NCBI GenBank assembly: GCA_023417935.1
Contig: JAEZDY010000038.1
Span: 1 to 64,000, forward strand
Origin: Bacteroidota bacterium
GTDB taxonomy: Bacteria > Bacteroidota > Bacteroidia > Bacteroidales > Lentimicrobiaceae
Reading direction: 5' to 3'
Length of the DNA: 64,000 bases
Within the stretch, counting starts at the first letter, position 1. Each line of letters begins with the position of its first letter. A program made the translations under genes and the position numbers. Positions 57,101 through 64,000 of this stretch are shown here, in pieces. Under the pieces are notes generated by a model. The model was not told the DNA's origin. It searched no databases and was given only the letters and a program-made list of their open reading frames with translations.

Positions 57101-60100
57101 CTGCCAAGTCCCGAAGCACCTGAATAAGCTGCAAGGTCAATTTCAATTTCCTGCCATGCACCAGGTGCCGGGGCAAGTGTGTTTATTACTGTCCATGTTG
57201 CACCTGCATCAGTACTGATTTCAACATACGCACTCTGAGTATATGCACCATCATAATAGCTGGCAAAATTCAGGCGATAAGTTGGAAGATCGGTCCAATT
57301 CATTTCTGGAGTGATCAGATAATCGCAACAGCCATTTCCATTGTCGGCATCATCATTGGTTACCGCATACTTGGTATGTGGAGGAATTACAAATGCTGAA
57401 CTGCTACCGTTGGTAGTTCCGTACCATCCGGTTGTGTTCTGGGTAATAGCCTGCCATCCTGCCGGTGGGAAGGTTGCTCCTTCGAAGTCTTCCATTACGG
57501 CAATTGCCAGAGGCTCATCCCATGTAGCAACAAGGGTTAAAGGATCTACATATAGGTTACGTGGTTTGTATTTACGCTCTGCAAGTATGATGTTGAAGGT
57601 ACGATCGCTGGTAATGTTAGCAGACATTACATAATCATCAAAACCAACTTTCTCAGCTGTAATAACATAGTTCCCATACCATACTTCAGGGAATATAACC
57701 TGACCATCAGCAGGAACAGTTGCTGAATACACCTCATAAGGATAATCCTGTCCAACCATGCTTACAAAAGCACCTTCAGGACTACCACCTGTAGTTAAGG
57801 AAACATTAATTGTAACTTCAGCATCAATGTTGTGACCAACTATGTTAGAAATAACTGTATCTGATACATAATTGTCAGGATAGCGAGCTGCAACGCCATA
57901 AGCGTACCAGCCTGCCGGAAGTCCTGCCCAGGCCATGTCAACATACTCATTACCCTGAACATTGTTTGCAAGGTTAGTAACAGTGCCTGTTTCAGGACTG
58001 TTATCAGGATCAAATCCACTATATCTTACAACCCTGTATCCGGTAACTGCGCGGCTGTTATCCATCATATCAATGGCTACCTTGTATATGCCTGAACCTT
58101 CAGCTCCACCAGCTGCAGTAATTGCAGGAGATTGTGAAATTAGTCCTCTTTGTTTAAGTGGTGTACGAACTTCAGAGCTATTTTCAGTGAAAATGCCATC
58201 AGCTGGACTTGGTGAACCAAAAATAATTGCTCTCATCATGAAGTCCTGATAAGGAGCTAAACCCCATGGTTGTCCGGCGCCCACATTACGTGAGTAACTG
58301 CGGTAAACTATTGGATTCTCCTGGTCAACACCAACCGGAGCAGTATTTGGGGATAAAGTACCCTGAACCATTACAAGATAGAAATCGCCTTCAGTAATTT
58401 CAGCTTCTAAACCTGTAAATGTTACCCAACCATAATTAGTAACGGTAACCTCAACTGAATCAATAGTAGTTCCCGGCAAGCCGTTTGTACCATCATCATC
58501 AACTACCATAGCACCAAAGGTTGTACCAATGAAACCGGTATTGTTATTCGGGAAACTTCCGTCACCAACATAAATCCTACCACCGGTAACAATTGCCGGA
58601 TAAGAGGCAGGAGTAAATTTAACTGCGTTCATGTTGCCTGGAACAGCCCATGCAGCATAGTTTTCAGCAGTACCATCATCGTATATAACTTCGTATGGTC
58701 CCATACCATCACCCCAGGTTACAAGAACCTCAGTGTCAGTTTCATTTACCTCAGCGTATACAAATGATGGAGGATATGATTCTTCCCTAAGCTGTGCATC
58801 AAGAGGAGTAACAACTCCTGCTAGAGCAGTTGTATCAAGCTCAACATAGGTCTGGTATCCAACCTTTTCAAAACTAACATCATAAACACCCGGATCAACA
58901 TATAGTGAATATTCACCATTGTCATCGGTAAGTGTTGTGAATGACATAATTTCGCGTGATGTACGACCTACACCACTGCGGCCACTATTGCTTTGCAGAT
59001 TACTAACAGCAAAGCTTGGAGCATGAGTAGGTTTGTTACCAACACCTGGTTCAAATGCTACCATAGTAGTAGTACCTGAAATAAAGCCTGTTGGCCTCAG
59101 AAGGAACACACCATTGTATCCATAAGATTGAATTGTGTACCATGCACCTTCATAGTATTCATATGAAAGGTTTGCAGTACTGTTTGGACCATTTAAATCA
59201 ATGACTAAGTAGCGTGTACTGCCTGACATTGTAGGCCAATGTATCATAGCATAGAAATTACCGCTAAATGGAATATTAGGCAATTCGAAAGTATACCAAC
59301 CCTCTGTAGTTATTAACATAGGCTCAGAAACTCCAAGCAGGTTAGAAGCCATGTCATAAATTTCTACGTTAACTGGCACAGTCATTGCAGCACCTGCATA
59401 GAAATATGCATCAACAGAAGTCAAAACGCCCTCATCAGAAGTGCTATAAACGTTACCCAAACTACCTGTTCCACTTGTATATCCAAAACCATTTTCATTT
59501 ACACCATCATCAAGGGTGTAGGTTTGGAAGGTCCCAGTAGGATTGGCAGTAACAACCACACCTGTCAAAGGCTCTCCTGTTTGAATGTCAGTAACAGTTC
59601 CAGCAAATTGTGCAGGAACATATACAAACATTTCATTAACAATAGTAGCACTTGGATTAGCAAGGTCATTAGATGTAACAATAAGATCCTCAAAATAAGA
59701 TACTCCCGGATCGAATCCTGTAGCATCCCATGTTATTGTTACAGTTTGAGAACCACCCTGTGGTATAGTGCCTGATGCAGGAACTACGGATGTTATGAAT
59801 CCAGGCATTCCAACATTAACAGTATAGTCTTCAACTTCTCCAAAGGATGATGATCCGCAAGCAGAAAGAGTACCTCCATATTGTAAGCGGATTCTCATAC
59901 GTGTCGGGCCAGGTAGAGCATCTTCAGGAACTATGATATTTCCTGTAAATGTAGCACCTCCTCCACTTGAAGTTGTGGTAAATAGTTCTCCGTCATCTGT
60001 AAACAACTCATTCTGATTCCAGTCGATATATACACCAACTATGTCACTACTCCAAGGTACAGGATTTGAAACTGTAATAGGATAAGTTTCACCAATTTCA

Positions 60101-62937
60101 AGATCTGTACTCATACTGGTATAATCAGCATACTGGCTACAACCTGAAGAATTATTGATAGTTCCAAAAGATACATTACCTATATACTCATCGCAACCTC
60201 CACTAGCTGTACAATAAGCCAGAGGTGCACGAGCACCGCCATCAGTTTCAACCCAGTCAGGGAAGCTAAATGCAAGAGTTCCTTCTCCTGTGTTACTGAT
60301 AGTTACAGTTTGTGTAGCAGTTTGATTTACCCATACCTCATCATAGATGTATAGTGGATCAACAAACATTGTTGGATTTGGCCACTCAACTTCTGCCTCA
60401 GCGGGTACTGATGCACCTGCTTCAAATACAGCCTGGACCGAATAGTTGTAAGTACCAAAGCCAGGAAGTATATTTGTAAAAGTATTTGCAGTTGTAGTGC
60501 CAATTGTTACACCATCACGTTTGATAACAAAGTTGAGGAAATCATTAGTTGGAACAAATGTCCAGCTTAAATTCACCTGCCCTGTAATAGGATTTGTTAA
60601 AACAGCTGTGAAATCTTCAGGCATTGAAACTGGATCACCAGCAACAGTCATTGTTACAGGCACTACTATCGTTCCAACGTTTGGATTACTTGTGAAGGTA
60701 ACATTAGCTGTATAAACCTCACCAGCTTCAGTTCCGTCTGCATTGAAGAATACAGGCAGGTTGAAATTAGTGAAAGCATTCACAGTCCCGGTTTCCTGTC
60801 CAAGTGTTAACCATCCGCCAGCACCACCTGAAAGGCACATAGCCAGTTTTTCAGGTAATGTAGTGTAGGTTGTTCCTGATTGTTGCAGTGCGGTACCAAC
60901 ACCTGACATTGAATTCAACCAATAAAATGTAGGCGATGCAGATGTACATTGTACTGAAATCCATCCATCAGGTATGTTCTGAGAAGGAATTTCAACCTGG
61001 AACATATAGGTTGGGTATCCAATAACAGGCGTTCCGGTAGCTAATGGAGTTATAGCAACATTAGTTAAAGAAGCCAAAACTGCCCCGGGGGTAGCACCTG
61101 CAGCAAGAACTTCAATGTTGAAATTCATTGTTGATGGAGGTGTAGAAGTAAAAATAGCCCAGAAAGTGAGGGTTTTAAAACTTCCGGTTGCACCTATAAA
61201 TTGCTGATAACACTTATAACCAGCAGATGTAGAACTTGTGTATCCATTGTTTGATCCAACAGGAGGTAAACTAAATTTACTTCCTTCTGGACAAAGCATA
61301 GTATTACGTGAATTCAATGGCTCACCGTTTCCGGCAGGAATCATTGATAATGACTCATGATTATTTACATAGTTTAACGTTGCAAAATCAATACCTGGCG
61401 ATGCACCAGTATGATTTGCAGTTACAGGTTCTGTATATTCAATTTCTGCAGTCCATTCCAGAGGACCGTTTCCATTGTTTGCAATGTTAAAGGCACCTTC
61501 CAAATACTCATTCGGATTAACTATAACACTGTATGGATTAGGTGTGATAGCCATGGATGGCTGAGTAAGTGAAAAGTTCTGATATGTAGTCATTGCCTGG
61601 AAAATAGCAACTCCATCTACAGTTGTCACATTGTATCCTTCTTTTGAAGCATACATAGTATAGGTACCAATAAAGATGTCGTCCATCATATAGGCACCGT
61701 TAGGTCCTGAAGTGGTTGTGAAAGTACCATTATCATTAATCGCCACTATGGTTGCTCCTCCTACAGGAACACCATAAGCATTAGTCGTAAAACCCTGAAC
61801 AATACCGGTTGGCAATACAGCATTAGGCTGAATTGTCATAGTAATGTTAGGCCTTGTTGCCTGGGTTGAACCTCCACCCATAGTACATCCGGCTGCCCCA
61901 TCTGTATGATAATGCCATGTTTTACCAGTGGCAGCTGTACCAAATACAGGAGAGTTTCCCGACCAATCATCATTGTCAAAGCAAACACTTACCAGAACAT
62001 TTGAAGTTCCATCCCAATCAAATGGGGAGGCTAGATCAAAAGTAACCCATCCGGCAGATGTCATTGAAACAGTTGTAGGTCCGTATACGGTAGTCCATCC
62101 GGTCTCAACAAAACCTGTTAAAGTGCTTTCCGTGTAATTCTGCATTTGGATTGTGAAATTGCTCATTGCCATTGTATTGAATGAGCTGAGATTAAATCCA
62201 ATTGAAGTGATATCACCAGGTAAACCGCCAGCTGCCAGTATTTCGGCAGCATCATATATCATATGAGTCCTTGAATCCTCATACAATGTATAAAATGGAT
62301 ATGAAGCTGTTGCTGTACCAGTACCTATGATAAAAGTCACAGGAGCTGGTCCGGTTGAAGTACCTGTTACAGTTACATCATCCATATAACAGTTATTTCC
62401 AAATTCAGAAGTGAACAGGAATCCCAGGTATAAAGTTGGTTGATTTTCAGCACCAGCAGGTAATGCGTCCATTTTCAATGTCCAGGCATCAGCTGCACCT
62501 GGTCGTATGAATGAACCACCGGTATTCCAGGTTGTTCCGTCCGTTGACCATTGCACATCAACTCTGTCATTGTCAGTAGCATATCCAACGCTTTCCAGCC
62601 ATGCGAACTCCACAGAAAGATTGTCATACCCAACAGTGGAGAAAGGGGTGGTTGTATAAAGCCGGTTTACTGCAGTAGAATAAGAATATGATGCAAACTT
62701 AACCATATAAGTTCCATCATAGGCAACAAACCCCGAAGGGGAGGAACTGCTAGTCTCGAAGGTTAAAGCGTCACTACCTGAAATAGTAGTTTTAGCCCAT
62801 CCAGCAGGCATAGCACCGCCATTTTCAAAACTTTCTGTCATCAACACATCTTGTGCTGTAACAGAAAACCCTAAAAACAGACTCAGCAGCATAAGGAGCA
62901 CCCTATGCCGCAGTTTTTTGTGTGTACTGTTTTGCAT
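54190..62937 (-). CDS. giant multidomain T9SS type A secreted protein
   Basis: The 2915-residue protein has a signal peptide (VLLMLLSLFLGFSVTAQ). It opens with a choice-of-anchor J/MAM-like jelly-roll (TESFENGGAMPAGW ... CYMDDVTV). Carboxypeptidase-regulatory-like units follow (GFTTNAYGVPVGGATIVAI; AGTVTDIQTGEPLTGVVV). It also has a GEVED domain (IDWNQNELFTDDGE to FGEVEDYTV), fibronectin III-like stretches, a second jelly-roll near its middle (MEDFEGATFPPAGWQ), and more low-complexity beta domains. The last 75 residues are a type A sorting domain (SVYPNPSNNVVNIQL to ESFTKKIAVTK), so it is secreted and probably anchored on the surface. No protease or other catalytic motif was found. The C-terminus closely matches a second gene at the right edge. 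Confidence 0.9.
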   Translation of the reverse strand: MQNSTHKKLRHRVLLMLLSLFLGFSVTAQDVLMTESFENGGAMPAGWAKTTISGSDALTFETSSSSPSGFVAYDGTYMVKFASYSYSTAVNRLYTTTPFSTVGYDNLSVEFAWLESVGYATDNDRVDVQWSTDGTTWNTGGSFIRPGAADAWTLKMDALPAGAENQPTLYLGFLFTSEFGNNCYMDDVTVTGTSTGPAPVTFIIGTGTATASYPFYTLYEDSRTHMIYDAAEILAAGGLPGDITSIGFNLSSFNTMAMSNFTIQMQNYTESTLTGFVETGWTTVYGPTTVSMTSAGWVTFDLASPFDWDGTSNVLVSVCFDNDDWSGNSPVFGTAATGKTWHYHTDGAAGCTMGGGSTQATRPNITMTIQPNAVLPTGIVQGFTTNAYGVPVGGATIVAINDNGTFTTTSGPNGAYMMDDIFIGTYTMYASKEGYNVTTVDGVAIFQAMTTYQNFSLTQPSMAITPNPYSVIVNPNEYLEGAFNIANNGNGPLEWTAEIEYTEPVTANHTGASPGIDFATLNYVNNHESLSMIPAGNGEPLNSRNTMLCPEGSKFSLPPVGSNNGYTSSTSAGYKCYQQFIGATGSFKTLTFWAIFTSTPPSTMNFNIEVLAAGATPGAVLASLTNVAITPLATGTPVIGYPTYMFQVEIPSQNIPDGWISVQCTSASPTFYWLNSMSGVGTALQQSGTTYTTLPEKLAMCLSGGAGGWLTLGQETGTVNAFTNFNLPVFFNADGTEAGEVYTANVTFTSNPNVGTIVVPVTMTVAGDPVSMPEDFTAVLTNPITGQVNLSWTFVPTNDFLNFVIKRDGVTIGTTTANTFTNILPGFGTYNYSVQAVFEAGASVPAEAEVEWPNPTMFVDPLYIYDEVWVNQTATQTVTISNTGEGTLAFSFPDWVETDGGARAPLAYCTASGGCDEYIGNVSFGTINNSSGCSQYADYTSMSTDLEIGETYPITVSNPVPWSSDIVGVYIDWNQNELFTDDGELFTTTSSGGGATFTGNIIVPEDALPGPTRMRIRLQYGGTLSACGSSSFGEVEDYTVNVGMPGFITSVVPASGTIPQGGSQTVTITWDATGFDPGVSYFEDLIVTSNDLANPSATIVNEMFVYVPAQFAGTVTDIQTGEPLTGVVVTANPTGTFQTYTLDDGVNENGFGYTSGTGSLGNVYSTSDEGVLTSVDAYFYAGAAMTVPVNVEIYDMASNLLGVSEPMLITTEGWYTFELPNIPFSGNFYAMIHWPTMSGSTRYLVIDLNGPNSTANLSYEYYEGAWYTIQSYGYNGVFLLRPTGFISGTTTMVAFEPGVGNKPTHAPSFAVSNLQSNSGRSGVGRTSREIMSFTTLTDDNGEYSLYVDPGVYDVSFEKVGYQTYVELDTTALAGVVTPLDAQLREESYPPSFVYAEVNETDTEVLVTWGDGMGPYEVIYDDGTAENYAAWAVPGNMNAVKFTPASYPAIVTGGRIYVGDGSFPNNNTGFIGTTFGAMVVDDDGTNGLPGTTIDSVEVTVTNYGWVTFTGLEAEITEGDFYLVMVQGTLSPNTAPVGVDQENPIVYRSYSRNVGAGQPWGLAPYQDFMMRAIIFGSPSPADGIFTENSSEVRTPLKQRGLISQSPAITAAGGAEGSGIYKVAIDMMDNSRAVTGYRVVRYSGFDPDNSPETGTVTNLANNVQGNEYVDMAWAGLPAGWYAYGVAARYPDNYVSDTVISNIVGHNIDAEVTINVSLTTGGSPEGAFVSMVGQDYPYEVYSATVPADGQVIFPEVWYGNYVITAEKVGFDDYVMSANITSDRTFNIILAERKYKPRNLYVDPLTLVATWDEPLAIAVMEDFEGATFPPAGWQAITQNTTGWYGTTNGSSSAFVIPPHTKYAVTNDDADNGNGCCDYLITPEMNWTDLPTYRLNFASYYDGAYTQSAYVEISTDAGATWTVINTLAPAPGAWQEIEIDLAAYSGASGLGSVWLAFHADDNGEWASGWAVDDVQIASGGVPLQGYGVFLDGTLVGNTPERTWTYTNLNYGQEYLAGVAGLYSSGYSELDTYLFRSVYLIPPDSLAGVNPSQTDYVHLTWVAPTVPVMAANQDALPVIAAQPAADVATESFAHSFPQRSIPLSSSRVVLFDNGPLVNSPGTGSGGADESILQSNLGMSTYGSGMQQSAGNSVADDFTVTGNWNISGFEFFGYQTGSSTSSTFTGIFYRIWDGNPTSGGTVIYGDLTTNKMVSTEWANIYRNNNGPGGATDRPVMRIVASAEGLTLPAGDYWVEWTATGSGSSGPWVPAVTIDGQTTTGNAIQNQSGTWVALTDVGPQGMPFIINGSGGGGGQTVANLLGYNIYRDDALLAYVEKPALDYFDLNLDPGTYTYHITAVYDLTPYGYAGQTGESMIEGPIEVDVIYGYELPFVETFTTGLFETNQWTTNGENWQIAGQAGNPAPSALFSYAPVQNDYTLSLTSYWLNGAIITDGKIYVDFDLKLDDINATGDEQLLVEVFNGSAWVPAATYTADGDMNWEMQHVDITNSAKGNVFRVRFTAKGVNTLDITSWNIDNVHIYSICEAPTNLLAELYPGHQDQILLTWEAPNTPPPGPSGWLFWDNGTNFTAIGLQGGGTFNVAVRFTPAQLAEYAGTSMTKIRLFPINAGGTIVLKVWTGANASQLVLSQPVATYTANEWNEFNLNTPVMITGTTEVWFGYEITHGADYVAGTDAGPAVAGYGDMISLDGSVWESMSQAYALNFNWNLQGWVQSVDGVNALQPISDNGVYGPVTANAKLTRGAIQTSSNVTVSMEVVKGSRDLVGYNVYRRGELIATTTETTYLDDDPSISIFMEEWCYHVTAVYDNCESGFSNEECAIVTNTEVLDISAVSVYPNPSNNVVNIQLTNDISQLVIYNYVGQVVHEIVIAKDKNIQLDVRNYDAGAYLIKFITRSGESFTKKIAVTK

Positions 62938-63662
62938 AATGAATAGTTAAAATTAATAATGATTATAAATCTGAATTGTAAGTAATCAGTATGCCCATTT
63001 AAGGGCTTGGGGTTAATTCTGAAATTTAAATCATTTTGATAGGCCTGAACTCCTCTTATCCTCCTTTCTTTGACACTAAATGATTTGTTAATAAATAGTT
63101 GTACAAAAATTTGTCATGGAAATAGAACTGCTAAAAATATCCCTTATACAGGAATTAAATTTTCTAATTTGGCAATTAGTAAGTACAGTTATTGGTTAAG
63201 AAATGGATTGACCAGTGCAATTCCTTTTAACCAGTAGTTAATCGTAAGGCGAGTAAATCTTTTAATCAGTTATCTGGTAGTAATACAAATGCGAAGATAA
63301 AAATTCTTTAATAAATTCAAGCAAAAATCTGACTTTTCAGCAAAAAATTTAAAATTTTTTGAACGATACACTCTTAAATCGGATATTAGCCTTGTTTATC
63401 AAATGCAACTTCCTTCCATTATAAGACAAAAAAAATGACTTTTACCCTAGTCAAAAGATCAATTTTTTTCTGAATTATTTCAGGAGAGTAACTATGGCAT
63501 CAGCAATAAATTCAAATAGTATGCTAATGATCTCCATAAGAGAATTTCCTTCACAGCGTTTCATCCGTATTTAGTTTTCAATTTACAAAATATTCATGCG
63601 CGACTATATAAAAACAGAGCCCCATAAATGAGGCTCTGATTAAATAAAGATCGATTTAACGA
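62938..63662. other. AT-rich intergenic region between two paralogous T9SS genes
   Basis: No gene-like frame is found. It contains the promoter for the 2915-residue gene, not located, a small inverted repeat GCCC-ATTTAA-GGGC at 62993-63006, very AT-rich DNA at 63290-63480, and the terminator of the next gene at its right end. Confidence 0.5.
63610..63638 (-). terminator. rho-independent terminator of the right-edge T9SS gene
   Basis: A 7-bp stem CAGAGCC/GGCTCTG is followed on the minus strand by TTTTTA. It lies 24 bases after the stop codon at 63663, the same distance as in the paralogous gene to its left, but the hairpin sequence differs. Confidence 0.75.
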
Positions 63663-64000
63663 TTATTTAGTAACTGCAATCTTCTTTGTAAAGCTTTCAC
63701 CTGACCTTGTAATAAACTTGATCAGATAAGCGCCTGCATCGTAATTGCGTACATCAAGTTGAATGTTCTTATCCTTAGCAACATTAACTTCAGTAACAAC
63801 CTGACCAACGTAGTTATAAATAACCAGTTGACTGATGTTGTTTGTAAGCTCAATGTTAACCACATTGTTAGATGGGTTAGGATAAACACTTACTGCACTA
63901 ATGTCAAGTACCTCTGTATTAGTGATAATTTCACATTCTTCATTGCTGAAATCTGATTCGCAATTATCGTATACAGCTGTTACAGTGTAACACCAATTAT
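63663..64000 (-). CDS. C-terminal part of a second giant-type T9SS protein (runs off the right edge)
   Basis: The minus-strand frame is open to the window edge and encodes at least 112 residues. They end in a type A sorting domain almost the same as that of the 2915-residue protein (both end NYDAGAYLIKFITRSGES then FTKKIAVTK). Upstream residues YTVTAVYDNCESDFSNEEC also parallel it, so the similarity reaches into a fibronectin-type domain. At the DNA level I count by eye about 37 mismatches over 330 aligned bases. It is probably a tandem paralogue. Confidence 0.9.
   Translation of the reverse strand, partial: NWCYTVTAVYDNCESDFSNEECEIITNTEVLDISAVSVYPNPSNNVVNIELTNNISQLVIYNYVGQVVTEVNVAKDKNIQLDVRNYDAGAYLIKFITRSGESFTKKIAVTK

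Noticed and set aside
54190..62937. Possible secreted protease (adhesin/gingipain-like)
   Set aside because: Jelly-roll and GEVED domains resemble adhesin parts of such enzymes, but no catalytic motif was found.
1..64000. tRNA, rRNA and riboswitch genes
   Set aside because: I looked for tRNA T-loop signatures and conserved leader structures and saw none I could support.

Overview
The window looks like chromosomal DNA of a Bacteroidota (Cytophaga-Flavobacterium-Bacteroides group) bacterium. It carries two kinds of type IX secretion (T9SS) C-terminal sorting domain, a PorP/SprF-family protein directly behind a giant protein with a gliding-motility-type C-terminal domain, a TonB-dependent receptor with a carboxypeptidase-regulatory-like N-terminus, several lipoproteins, a Bacteroidota-style dihydroorotase, and TAnnTTTG-like promoter elements. 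The DNA is AT-rich and Shine-Dalgarno sequences are weak or absent. I found no tRNA, rRNA, CRISPR array, transposase or phage gene.

Layout. 1-970: a cut-off minus-strand T9SS protein tail, a head-to-head orphan reading frame, then repeat-rich DNA. 971-2242: short MutS-type ATPase. 2335-3402: T9SS protein broken by one in-frame stop. 3509-5920: GH31 alpha-glucan enzyme. 6067-10087: coiled-coil lipoprotein, HemG-like flavodoxin, MORN-like lipoprotein, dihydroorotase, GT2 glycosyltransferase. 10148-15815: divergent locus of a secreted EEP nuclease/phosphatase against a TonB-dependent receptor plus an OB-fold (DUF5689-like) lipoprotein. 16044-17536: small envelope protein and a CREST/ceramidase-like membrane hydrolase. 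17710-22019: carA-carB. 22046-28036: thioredoxin-fold membrane protein, mfd, POT-like transporter. 28078-31743: aspartokinase, then fbp and a PPi-type phosphofructokinase. 32296-39698: hydroxyacid dehydrogenase; overlapping MMPL/RND transporter, rmlA and polyprenyl synthase; ABC-F ATPase. 39998-53267: a 4045-residue adhesin-like protein and its SprF-like partner. 54190-64000: a 2915-residue T9SS type A protein and the tail of a close paralogue.

How the genes work together. Pyrimidine synthesis is represented by pyrC and carAB. Sugar-phosphate flux is represented by fbp and a reversible PPi-PFK side by side. Cell-surface and nutrient-capture functions dominate the rest: T9SS cargo, SprF, TonB receptor with nuclease, and GH31. 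The most unusual large-scale signals are the repeat architecture of the 4045-residue protein, with 21 two-cysteine modules and about 18 PKD modules, and a set of intergenic tandem arrays whose units are about 11, 22 or 33 bp, close to multiples of one DNA helical turn.
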